From: Betaproteobacteria bacterium
GTDB lineage: Bacteria; Pseudomonadota; Gammaproteobacteria; Burkholderiales; SG8-41
Length of the DNA: 14,748 bases
NCBI GenBank assembly: GCA_025356695.1
Contig: JANXSE010000290.1
Location: 1 to 14,748 of the forward strand
Reading direction: 5' to 3'
The notes under the pieces are model-generated. The model saw nothing but the letters and a program-made list of their open reading frames with translations. It made no database searches and was not told where the DNA came from. A program made the translations under genes and the position numbers. The first letter of the stretch is position 1. Every line of letters begins with the position of its first letter. Positions 6,235-12,313 of this stretch are shown here, piece after piece.

Positions 6235-7242
6235 ATGGAACCCTCCCGAAATCAGGCCGCCAATCCCGTGTTCAACGTCGCCATCCGCATCCTGTTTGCC
6301 GCCGCGCTGCTGCTGGTTTCGGCCGTGGCGACCGCGCAACCGTACCCGAACAAACCGGTACGGCTGGTGATCGGTTTTCCGCCCGGCGCTTTTACCGACG
6401 TGATGGCGCGCATGCTGGCCGAGCATTTGGGCAATCTTTATGGTCAGCAGGTGGTGGTCGATAACAAGCCCGGCGCCGCCTCGACGATCGCCGCCGACAT
6501 CGTGTCGAAAGCGCGCGCCGACGGTTACACGCTGCTGTTCGGCCACATGAATTCGAATGCCGTCGCCCCCGCACTGTTTCCCAAACTCGGTTACGACCCG
6601 GCGAAGGATTTCATCGCCGTCACCAACGTTGCCTTCGTTTCGCTGATGCTGGTGGTCAACCCGTCGCTGCCGGCCAACGACATCAAGAGCTTCATCGCGC
6701 TGGCGAAGAGCCGCGCCGAACCGCTGCGCTTCGCCTCCAGCGGCAACGGCAGTTCGCAGCATCTGGCCGCCGAGCTCTTCATGCAGATGACCGGCACCAA
6801 AATGGCCCACATTCCCTACAAGGGCAGCATGCAGGCTGCGGTCGATCTCATTTCCGGCCAGGTTGATCTGAATTTCGACGGCGTCGGCTCGTCGCTGCAG
6901 TTCGTGCGCGCCGGTAAATTGAAAGTGCTGGGGGTCGCCACCGCGAAACGCGTTGCGCTGATCCCCGAGGTGCCGACCATTATCGAAGCAGGGCTGCCGG
7001 GCTTTACCGCGGCCTCGTGGTTCGGCGTGTTTGCGCCGACCGGCACGCCGCCTGAAATCGTCGCGAAGTTGTCCGACGACATTAACGGCTTTCTGAAGTC
7101 ACCCGAGGTCATCAAAAAAGTCACCGACATCGGCGGTGAACTGGCGCCGCCGAACACGCCGGCCGAATATGCGAAGTTTGTGCAAAGCGAAACCGCGCGC
7201 TGGTCGAAACTGATCCGCGACGCCAATATCAAGGCGGAATAG
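6235..7242 (+). CDS. Tripartite tricarboxylate transporter (Bug/TctC family) substrate-binding protein
   Basis: This 335-residue periplasmic receptor has a signal peptide with a hydrophobic core at 18-31 and likely cleavage after ATA (32-34). Bug hallmarks follow: YPNKPVRLVIGFPPGAFTD (37-55), DNKPGAAS, ADGYTLLFGH, HIPYKGSMQAA and PTIIEAGLPGF. The start is not certain. ATG 6235 has no clear ribosome site and gives an unusually long polar leader (MEPSRNQAANP). A GTG at 6268 would give a more normal signal peptide and would place the 6245-6256 dyad element upstream of the gene instead of inside it. It lies 128 bases before the molybdenum hydroxylase genes on the same strand and may supply their substrate. 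That link is inferred from position. Confidence 0.92.
   Translation: MEPSRNQAANPVFNVAIRILFAAALLLVSAVATAQPYPNKPVRLVIGFPPGAFTDVMARMLAEHLGNLYGQQVVVDNKPGAASTIAADIVSKARADGYTLLFGHMNSNAVAPALFPKLGYDPAKDFIAVTNVAFVSLMLVVNPSLPANDIKSFIALAKSRAEPLRFASSGNGSSQHLAAELFMQMTGTKMAHIPYKGSMQAAVDLISGQVDLNFDGVGSSLQFVRAGKLKVLGVATAKRVALIPEVPTIIEAGLPGFTAASWFGVFAPTGTPPEIVAKLSDDINGFLKSPEVIKKVTDIGGELAPPNTPAEYAKFVQSETARWSKLIRDANIKAE
6245..6256. promoter_or_regulatory. Dyad-symmetric 12-mer, copy 2 (candidate operator)
   Basis: This is an exact repeat of CCCGAAATCAGG at 6037-6048. It falls within codons 4-8 of the Bug gene if translation starts at 6235, or 11 bases upstream if it starts at GTG 6268. Together the copies bracket the whole divergent intergenic region. 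Confidence 0.33.
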
Positions 7243-7243
7243 C

Positions 7244-7264
7244 GCAATTGCAGAAATTGCTTTT
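7244..7264 (+). terminator. Weak intrinsic-terminator-like hairpin after the Bug gene
   Basis: GCAATT and AATTGC form a 6-bp stem with a 5-base loop, directly followed by TTTT and beginning one base after the Bug stop codon. The stem is AT-rich, so it may only attenuate readthrough into the hydroxylase genes. Confidence 0.3.
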
Positions 7265-7322
7265 GTAGGGTGCGCAACCCGCACGCGTTAGAGCGGTGGA
7301 CGGTGTGCAGTGCGCACCCTAC
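7265..7322. repeat. 12-bp perfect inverted repeat (GTAGGGTGCGCA family)
   Basis: GTAGGGTGCGCA (7265-7276) and TGCGCACCCTAC (7311-7322) are perfect complements with 34 bases between. It is an intercistronic element between the Bug gene and the FAD subunit gene. Elements with GTAGGGTGCGC-type ends are widespread dispersed repeats in proteobacteria. A role as mRNA processing or attenuation structure is possible. Confidence 0.6.
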
Positions 7323-7370
7323 CAAGATCAATGCAGCAGAATTCGCGGCAGAGAAAACTGGAGATCAGAG

Positions 7371-8264
7371 ATGAAAGCGTTTGAATATTTCACCGCCACC
7401 GACTCGAAGCACGCGGTGGCCCTGCTGGCCGAGCATGCGCCGGCGCGGGTCATCGCCGGCGGCACCGACCTCCTGGCCGACCTGAAGTCTTCGCCGTCGC
7501 ACGCGCCGAAGACCGTGGTTGATATTTCGCGTGCCAGCGACATGCGCAAAATCGAAGTCAACGCGCGCGGCCTGTGCATCGGCGCGCTGGTGACGCACAG
7601 CGAAATCATGGCGTCGAAGCTGATCAATGAGATGTTTCCGGCGCTGGTCGACGCCGCGCACACCATCGGCGCGGTGCAGACGCGCAACCTCGGCACACTC
7701 GGCGGCAATCTCGTCACAGCGGTGCCCTCGGTCGACAGCGGTCCGACGCTGGTCGCGCTCGATGCGCAGGTAACGATCGCCGGCTCTGCTGGCAACCGCA
7801 GCATGCCGCTGGCCGAATTTTTCGTCGGCCCGCGCCGCACCGCGCTGAAGCAGGATGAACTGCTGGTTGAAATAGTCATTCCGAAAGCGAATCTCGACAA
7901 GCCCGCCCATTTCCTCAAAATGGGGCTGCGCAAAGGCCAGGCGCTGGCGCTCGTGAATGCCGCGTCTAGCCTGTGGGTCGACGCAAAGAAAAACACCTGC
8001 CGCGATGTGCGCATCGTGTTGGGTGCGGTGGCGCCGACGGTGATCCGCGCGAAGACCGCGGAAAAATTTCTCGAAGGCCGCGCTGCGACGCCGGAAAACT
8101 GCGCCGAAGCCGGCCGTCTTGCGGTTGAAGATGCGCGGCCCATCAGCGACATGCGCGCCTCGGCGGAATACCGCAAAGATCTCGTCGCGGTGCTGGCCAA
8201 ACGCACACTCGAAGCCGCCTGCGTGCAGGCGCGCGCGATGAAACAAAAAGGAGCACGCAAATGA
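7371..8264 (+). CDS. Molybdenum hydroxylase FAD subunit (CoxM/XdhB family)
   Basis: This 297-residue FAD-binding medium subunit belongs to a xanthine dehydrogenase-family hydroxylase and passes electrons from the 2Fe-2S subunit to FAD and an acceptor. The pyrophosphate-binding AGGTDLL (29-35) and the signature TIGAVQTRNLGTLGGNL (98-114) are clear. The C-terminal domain begins near residue 175 (KMGLRKGQALALVN) and contains SDMRASAEYRKDLV. There is no roughly 40-residue 4Fe-4S insert as in 4-hydroxybenzoyl-CoA reductase. The frame is open back to 7296, but ATG 7371 has GGAG seven bases upstream and matches the family N-terminus. Its stop overlaps the next start (ATGA). Confidence 0.94.
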   Translation: MKAFEYFTATDSKHAVALLAEHAPARVIAGGTDLLADLKSSPSHAPKTVVDISRASDMRKIEVNARGLCIGALVTHSEIMASKLINEMFPALVDAAHTIGAVQTRNLGTLGGNLVTAVPSVDSGPTLVALDAQVTIAGSAGNRSMPLAEFFVGPRRTALKQDELLVEIVIPKANLDKPAHFLKMGLRKGQALALVNAASSLWVDAKKNTCRDVRIVLGAVAPTVIRAKTAEKFLEGRAATPENCAEAGRLAVEDARPISDMRASAEYRKDLVAVLAKRTLEAACVQARAMKQKGARK

Positions 8265-8749
8265 CCGACGTCACACTCAAGATCAACGGCGAGACGCGCA
8301 GCGCCTCGGTGCCGCCGGAAACCACGCTGCTGAAAATGCTGCGCGAGAATTTCAATCTCACCGGCGCCAAGCTCGGCTGCGATGTCGGCGACTGCGGTGC
8401 CTGCACCGTCATCGTCGACGGCAAATCGGTGAACTCTTGTCTGATGCTGGCCGGTCAGCTTGAAGGCCGCGAGGTGCTCACCATCGAAGGCCTCGCCACG
8501 CCCGACCACCTGCATCCGATCCAGAAAAGTTTTGAAGACTGCGCCTCGCTGCAATGCGGTTTCTGCGGGCCCGGCGTGATCATGTCGTCGAAGGCGCTGC
8601 TTGATGCGAACTCGAATCCGAGCGTCGCCGAGATCCGCGATGCGCTGGCCGGCAACCTGTGCCGCTGCACCGGTTACACCAAGATGATCGAAGCGGTGCA
8701 GGAGTCGGCGAAGGCGATGCGTGGGACGAAGACGAAACGGGCAGTGTGA
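8261..8749 (+). CDS. Molybdenum hydroxylase 2Fe-2S subunit (CoxS/XdhC-type small subunit)
   Basis: This 162-residue iron-sulfur subunit carries two 2Fe-2S clusters. The N-terminal ferredoxin-like cluster uses Cys40, Cys45, Cys48 (GCDVGDCGAC) and Cys60. The C-terminal helical domain cluster uses Cys99, Cys102 (QCGFCGPG), Cys134 and Cys136 (CRCTGY). All eight ligands are present. It overlaps the FAD gene by four bases and has AAAAGGAG seven bases before the ATG, indicating translational coupling. A lysine/arginine tail (MRGTKTKRAV) ends the protein. It carries electrons from the molybdenum site to the FAD subunit. There is no signal peptide, so the enzyme is cytoplasmic. Confidence 0.95.
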   Translation: MTDVTLKINGETRSASVPPETTLLKMLRENFNLTGAKLGCDVGDCGACTVIVDGKSVNSCLMLAGQLEGREVLTIEGLATPDHLHPIQKSFEDCASLQCGFCGPGVIMSSKALLDANSNPSVAEIRDALAGNLCRCTGYTKMIEAVQESAKAMRGTKTKRAV

Positions 8750-8781
8750 AATTTGATCTGAGGATGAGGCGATCGGTTTAA

Positions 8782-8808
8782 CTCCTTCCCCCACAAGGGG
8801 GGGGGAGG
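8782..8808. repeat. Family B repeat fragment inside the hydroxylase operon
   Basis: CTCCTTCCCCCACAAGGGGG followed by GGGGAGG is the central hairpin part of the family B element. It lies in the 121-base gap between the 2Fe-2S gene and the first molybdopterin gene. It could form a very stable stem in the operon mRNA and alter the ratio of subunits. The C/G runs are long, so the exact length may also be affected by sequencing. Confidence 0.7.
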
Positions 8809-8870
8809 AACAGAGCAAGGGTGTTGTGAACATCTTTGCCACGCATTGATTTGAAGGAAGGGAAACAACT

Positions 8871-10274
8871 ATGACTAAAAAAGCCAAACCCGTTCGCACC
8901 GCCAGGGCGCGGTCTGCCGGCCTCGGCCAGCCGGTCGAAGCATCGGGCACTTTGCGTTTGCCCGCAGTCATCAAGCAGGTGCCTTTTCCGATCGAGGCGC
9001 TCGCACCCAAAGTGCGCCAGCAGACGCCCGCGGTCGGCCAGCGCGCCACGCGCCCCGACGGCCGTCTGCACGGCTTGGGGCAAACCAAGTACATCGACGA
9101 CATGTCGTTTCCCGGCATGCTCTATTGCAAAATCAAACGCGCCGGCATTTCTTCGGCGTTGATCAAGAAGATCGACACCCGCGAAGCCGCGGCGATGCCC
9201 GGCGTGATGGCCATCATCACCGGCAAGGACATTCCGGTGAATTCATACGGCCCCTCGATCAAGGACCAGCCGGTGCTGGCGTATGAACGCGTGTTCCACG
9301 CCGGCGACGGGGTGGCCGCAGTGGCCGCCGTCACCGAGCAAATTGCGCTCGAAGCGCTCGACAAAATCAAAGTCGAATACGAAGCGCTGCCGGCGATTTA
9401 CGATCCGGTCGAGGCGATGAAAGACAGTGCGCCGAAAGTGCATCCGCCGTCGAGCAACATCTACGCGACCAAGCTGATCAAGAAGGGTGACGTCGAAAAA
9501 GGTTTCCGCGAATCGTATCGCGTCTTCGAAGATACCTTCTCGACGCAGATGGTCGAACACGTGCCGCTTGAGCCGCACTGCTCGATCGCTTCGTGGGATG
9601 CCAACGGCCGCCTCACCATTCATTCGACGCTCGGCCGCATCACGCTCGGCCGCACCGACATGGCGCGCACGCTGCAACTGCCACTCTCGCGCATCCGCAT
9701 GGTCGCCACCATCGTCGGCGGCAACTTCGGCGGCAAAAACGAAATCACGCAGGAACCGGCGCTGGCCATTCTGTCGAAAATGACCGGCCGCCCGGTGAAA
9801 GGCACCTTCACGCGCACCGAGGAATTCATCGCGACGACAACCCGCCACCCGATCATCATGCATTACAAAACCGGCGTCTCGAAAGAGGGCAAGCTCCTCG
9901 CGCGCAAGGTGCGCCTCGTGCTCGACGGCGGCGCCTACTGCTCGTGGAGCGAAACCACGCTCGGCAAGGCCTGCATCCTCTCGCCCGGACCGTACAACAT
10001 CGAGAACGTGCACGCCGAAGCGTTTGTTGTTTACACCAACAAGACGATGACCGGCGCCATGCGCGGCTTCGGCGCACCGCAGGTCTGTTTTGCCTATGAA
10101 TCGCACATGGACGATATCGCCGAGGCGCTAGGCATCGACCCGCTCGAAATCAGATTGCGCAACGCTTTCCATGAAGGCTCATCGAGCCCCACCGGGCAGG
10201 TGTTGCACAGTGTGGTGGTGAGGGATTCGCTGCTGCAGGCGGCGGAACGTTACGGCTGGAAGGAGGCGCAATAA
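8871..10274 (+). CDS. Molybdenum hydroxylase molybdopterin subunit, N-terminal half
   Basis: This 467-residue protein covers the N-terminal hammerhead domain (about 52-172, starting VGQRATRPDGRLHGLGQTKY) and the first molybdopterin-binding domain of the xanthine dehydrogenase large subunit. EPHCSIA (234-240), GGNFGGKNE (283-291) and GAMRGFGAPQ (395-404) are diagnostic. Asn290 stands where bovine xanthine oxidase has Glu802, so a purine substrate is unlikely. The protein ends at YGWKEAQ, where the family normally continues into the second Mo domain, which is encoded by the next gene. About 50 extra basic N-terminal residues (MTKKAKPVRTARARS...) precede the fold. AAGGAAGG lies eight bases before the ATG. 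It resembles the large subunit of nicotinate dehydrogenase in layout; the substrate is unknown. Confidence 0.92.
   Translation: MTKKAKPVRTARARSAGLGQPVEASGTLRLPAVIKQVPFPIEALAPKVRQQTPAVGQRATRPDGRLHGLGQTKYIDDMSFPGMLYCKIKRAGISSALIKKIDTREAAAMPGVMAIITGKDIPVNSYGPSIKDQPVLAYERVFHAGDGVAAVAAVTEQIALEALDKIKVEYEALPAIYDPVEAMKDSAPKVHPPSSNIYATKLIKKGDVEKGFRESYRVFEDTFSTQMVEHVPLEPHCSIASWDANGRLTIHSTLGRITLGRTDMARTLQLPLSRIRMVATIVGGNFGGKNEITQEPALAILSKMTGRPVKGTFTRTEEFIATTTRHPIIMHYKTGVSKEGKLLARKVRLVLDGGAYCSWSETTLGKACILSPGPYNIENVHAEAFVVYTNKTMTGAMRGFGAPQVCFAYESHMDDIAEALGIDPLEIRLRNAFHEGSSSPTGQVLHSVVVRDSLLQAAERYGWKEAQ
10260..10266 (+). promoter_or_regulatory. Strong Shine-Dalgarno site at the split of the Mo subunit
   Basis: AAGGAGG, a full anti-16S match, lies seven bases before ATG 10274, inside the last codons of the preceding gene. 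The stop and start share one base (TAATG). This favours a real two-gene arrangement with coupled translation over a frameshift error. Confidence 0.75.
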
Positions 10275-11344
10275 TGAAGAAGCGCGGACGCGGCATCGCC
10301 TGCATGTGGTACCCGATCGGGTTTACCGTTGCGGCCAACCCGAGCGCAGCAGTGGTCAAGGTCAATGAAGATGGCACGGCCACACTCCTCACCGGCACGG
10401 TGGAAACGGGGCAGGGCTCGCTCACGGTGCTCGGACAAATCGCCGCTGAAGAACTTGGCATCGCCACCGACGACGTGCACGTCGTCTCGGCCGACACCGA
10501 TACCACGCCGATGGACACCGGCGCCATCGCCAGCCGCACGACCTATGTGACCGGCAACGCAGTGCAGCTCGCCGCCGCGAAGGCGAAGGAAATCCTGTTT
10601 CAGGTCGCGGCCCCCATGCTCGGCGTCAAACCCGAACAGCTCGAAGCGCGTGATCGCAAGATCCAGGTCAAGAATTATCCGCAACGCTGCATCGGCATTG
10701 GCGAAGTCGCCAATCAGGCGCAGTTCGTCATGGGCCAGCCGGCACTTGGCAGCGCTTCGTTCAACCCGCCGACTGTCGCGCTTGATCCGGAAACCGGGCA
10801 GGGCAAACCGTTTGCCACGTACGTGTACGCCACACAGATCGCCGAAGTCGATGTCGATGACGAAACCGGCGAAGTCGAAGTGCTGCGTATCGTCGCCTCG
10901 CACGACTGCGGCACCGCCATCAACCCGATGCTGGTTGAAGGCCAGATCGAAGGCGGCATCTCGATGGGCATCGGCTTCGCGCTGCAGGAAGAAATGCTGT
11001 TCGACAAAAACGGCAAGCAGTTGAACCCGAATTTGACCAACTACATCATGCCGACCAGCCTCGACATGCCCGAGATCGAAGTCGACATCGTCAAGAACTT
11101 CGACCCCACCGGCCCGTTCGGTGCCAAGGGGGTGGGCGAACCGACCGCCGTGCCGACCGCGGCGGCGATCATGAACGCCATCTACAACGCCGTCGGCGCG
11201 CGCGTGCACTCGCTGCCGGCGACGCCGGAGAAGGTGTTGGCTGCGATCAAAGCAGCGCGCGCGAAGAAACTGGCGCAGCCGAAGGTAAAGGCGCTGGCAA
11301 AGCCGAAAGCGAAGTCTGGGCAGAAGAGGGTGGTGGCGCGGTAA
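10274..11344 (+). CDS. Molybdenum hydroxylase molybdopterin subunit, C-terminal half
   Basis: This 356-residue protein is equivalent to the second molybdopterin-binding domain of the xanthine dehydrogenase large subunit. It starts KKRGRGIACMWYPIG, exactly where the family resumes after the first domain. GTVETGQG (41-48, cofactor phosphate loop), DTGAIASRTTYVTGNA (81-96), HDCGTAINP (210-218), EGGISMGIGFALQEE (226-240) and KGVGEPTAVP (285-294, catalytic Glu289) are intact. An Ala/Lys/Pro-rich tail (about 324-356, AARAKKLAQPKVKALAKPKA) follows the last folded helix and is not typical of the family. It must pair with the preceding protein to bind molybdenum cofactor. It is in a different reading frame from its partner, with a one-base overlap. 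Confidence 0.92.
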   Translation: MKKRGRGIACMWYPIGFTVAANPSAAVVKVNEDGTATLLTGTVETGQGSLTVLGQIAAEELGIATDDVHVVSADTDTTPMDTGAIASRTTYVTGNAVQLAAAKAKEILFQVAAPMLGVKPEQLEARDRKIQVKNYPQRCIGIGEVANQAQFVMGQPALGSASFNPPTVALDPETGQGKPFATYVYATQIAEVDVDDETGEVEVLRIVASHDCGTAINPMLVEGQIEGGISMGIGFALQEEMLFDKNGKQLNPNLTNYIMPTSLDMPEIEVDIVKNFDPTGPFGAKGVGEPTAVPTAAAIMNAIYNAVGARVHSLPATPEKVLAAIKAARAKKLAQPKVKALAKPKAKSGQKRVVAR

Positions 11345-11351
11345 TGGCAGG

Positions 11352-11393
11352 GCTTCTTCCCCCCATCCCAACCTTCCCCCACAAGGGGGGAAG
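11352..11393. repeat. Family B repeat, plus orientation, left arm of an inverted pair
   Basis: The element reads CTTCTTCCCCCCATCCCAAC, then CTTCCCCCACAAGGGGGG and AAGGA. It starts seven bases after the stop of the hydroxylase operon. It pairs along most of its length with the opposite copy at 11475-11517. This large fold, at the point where a plus-strand operon meets a minus-strand gene, could act as a bidirectional transcription barrier. The intervening 11394-11474 shows no gene. Confidence 0.8.
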
Positions 11394-11474
11394 GAGATTG
11401 CTAAAAGGCGCTGGAGGCAGGGCTATGGTTTTCTCTCTATGGGGAATAAATCGCGCGGAGGTTAGTTAGTAATT

Positions 11475-11517
11475 TCCCTCCCCCCTTGTGGGGGAGGGTT
11501 AGGGTGGGGGGAAGAAG
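11475..11517. repeat. Family B repeat, minus orientation, right arm of an inverted pair
   Basis: Read on the minus strand this copy begins CTTCTTCCCCCCACCCTAAC and continues through the CCCCCACAAGGGGGG hairpin. Its first 18 bases on that strand encode the last five residues (FFPPP) and the stop codon of the DUF559 gene. Confidence 0.82.
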
Positions 11518-11846
11518 CGCCTTTCAAGCGCATCGCGTATCACTTCCACAACCCCTGCGGTATTCTGCAACACCTCGTTGTTCCAAAACCTCAGCACGCA
11601 AAAGCCCTGCGACTCCAGCCAACGCGTTCGTTGCGCATCGTAGGCAGTTTGATCGGCATGCTGCCCACCATCGAGCTCGATGATTAACGTGCACTCGAAA
11701 CAGACAAAATCAACGATGAAATGACCGATCGGTTCCTGGCGGCGGAACCTGAGGTTGCTGATCTGACGGCGGTTGAGTTGTTGCCATAAACGCTGCTCGG
11801 CGTCCGTCATGTTCTTGCGCAAGGCGCGCGCATGCTCGGTACTCAT
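11499..11846 (-). CDS. DUF559 (Vsr/PD-(D/E)XK-like) endonuclease-fold protein
   Basis: This small 115-residue protein of the DUF559 family has a predicted nuclease fold. The typical order is seen: ARALRKNMTDAEQRLWQQL (6-24), LRFRRQEPIGHFIVDFVC (32-49), LIIELDGGQH (54-63), and GFCVLRFWNNEV (81-92). Candidate metal or catalytic residues are Asp46, Glu57, Asp59 and His63. The frame is open up to 11909, but ATG 11846 is chosen because GGAG lies seven bases upstream and the family usually starts just before the ARxLR motif. The C-terminal FFPPP and stop are supplied by a family B repeat, and more repeats lie upstream. No methyltransferase or other restriction partner is present. Its natural role is unknown. 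Confidence 0.85.
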   Translation of the reverse strand: MSTEHARALRKNMTDAEQRLWQQLNRRQISNLRFRRQEPIGHFIVDFVCFECTLIIELDGGQHADQTAYDAQRTRWLESQGFCVLRFWNNEVLQNTAGVVEVIRDALERRFFPPP

Positions 11847-11911
11847 TCGCCATCTCCGTAGGGGAAGGGCAGTTGCGGCAAATTTATCCGAAGGTTGGTG
11901 GTGATGCAAAG

Positions 11912-12050
11912 CTTCCCCCCATCCTGGCGCGCGGACACGTTACTGGCGAAGCCAGCCGTTTGCGGGTAGCGCGCCATGCGCTCGCTCCCGCCCCGGATCG
12001 CTTCGCGAACGCCGTGTCGCGAGCGCCTCCCCCGCAAGTGGGGGGAGGGA
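11912..12050. repeat. Family B repeat interrupted by a 101-base structured insert
   Basis: The left half CTTCCCCCCATCC (11912-11924) and the right half CCTCCCCCGCAAGTGGGGGG plus AGGGA (12026-12050) together make one family B copy. Between them 11925-12025 replaces the usual 3-4 bases. The insert folds by eye into nested stems: TGGCGCGC (11925-11932) with GCGCGCCA (11969-11976) around the hairpin CTGGC-GAA-GCCAG (11943-11955), then CGCTCGC (11979-11985) with GCGAGCG (12019-12025). It may be a second palindromic element nested in the first. Confidence 0.6.
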
Positions 12051-12110
12051 ATTCCTCTTCTGCATTGCGGCGTCGGGCAGCACCATTCACATCGTCATTA
12101 CCGCGGAAAC

Positions 12111-12152
12111 TCCTTCCCTCCTTGTGGGGGAAAGCAGGGATGGGGGGAGAAG
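12111..12152. repeat. Family B repeat, minus orientation
   Basis: The element reads TCCTTCCCTCCTTGTGGGGG, then AAAGCAGGGATGGGGGGAGAAG. It is the reverse orientation of the copies at 11352 and 13304, with a few changes. Together with the interrupted copy at 11912-12050 it makes a second inverted pair on the far side of the DUF559 gene. Confidence 0.75.
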
Positions 12153-12287
12153 CACAGACATTCCGTAGAGTGGAAGGAGTGCGCGTATTCCGGGGTTCAG
12201 CGCCGCCCACCGCATCACGCATCCCGCCGCGCCACGCCTCCCCTCAAACCTGCTACCGTAGCGCACCGCGCAGCATTCATTACAATC

Positions 12288-12307
12288 GCGCAGCGTATTT
12301 CCGGAGG
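12288..12307 (+). promoter_or_regulatory. Family A repeat fragment carrying the Bug gene ribosome binding site
   Basis: GCGCAGCGTATT (12288-12299) matches the core of the family A repeat exactly. It runs into TCCGGAGG, where the repeat has CCGGGA. The GGAGG at 12303-12307 is six bases before the GTG start at 12314. A repeat remnant therefore appears to provide the Shine-Dalgarno site. Confidence 0.45.
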
Positions 12308-12313
12308 GGCCAC

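Larger units (their letters stand above)
11847..12313. other. Repeat-rich non-coding stretch upstream of the third Bug gene
   Basis: No credible gene is seen in these 467 bases. Open frames here give low-complexity translations of repeats. The contents in order are the DUF559 ribosome site region, an interrupted family B repeat (11912-12050) containing a structured 101-base insert, an opposing family B copy (12111-12152), a degraded family A-like segment (about 12164-12196), and a family A fragment (12288-12307) just before the Bug start. The region looks like an accumulation site for repeats. Confidence 0.6.

Noticed and set aside
7328..9118. Long minus-strand open frame of 596 codons
   Set aside because: It lies antisense to the FAD, 2Fe-2S and Mo genes, whose motifs are unmistakable. 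Its translation is arginine-rich low complexity typical of a shadow frame in GC-rich DNA.
10255..10280. Frameshift or sequencing error splitting the Mo subunit
   Set aside because: Not excluded outright, but the full AAGGAGG at ideal spacing, TAATG coupling and split at a domain boundary favour two real genes.
10250..11371. Minus-strand open frame of 373 codons opposite the C-half Mo gene
   Set aside because: His/Arg/Asp-rich translation without any recognisable domain; the plus strand carries the real gene.
11925..11976. tRNA-like cloverleaf
   Set aside because: There are nested stems, but no anticodon arm, T-loop consensus or CCA-compatible acceptor arrangement could be seen.
11873..12313. 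N-terminal extension of the third Bug protein by about 147 residues
   Set aside because: The extension translates repeats and would bury the signal peptide. The GTG at 12314 has a good ribosome site.
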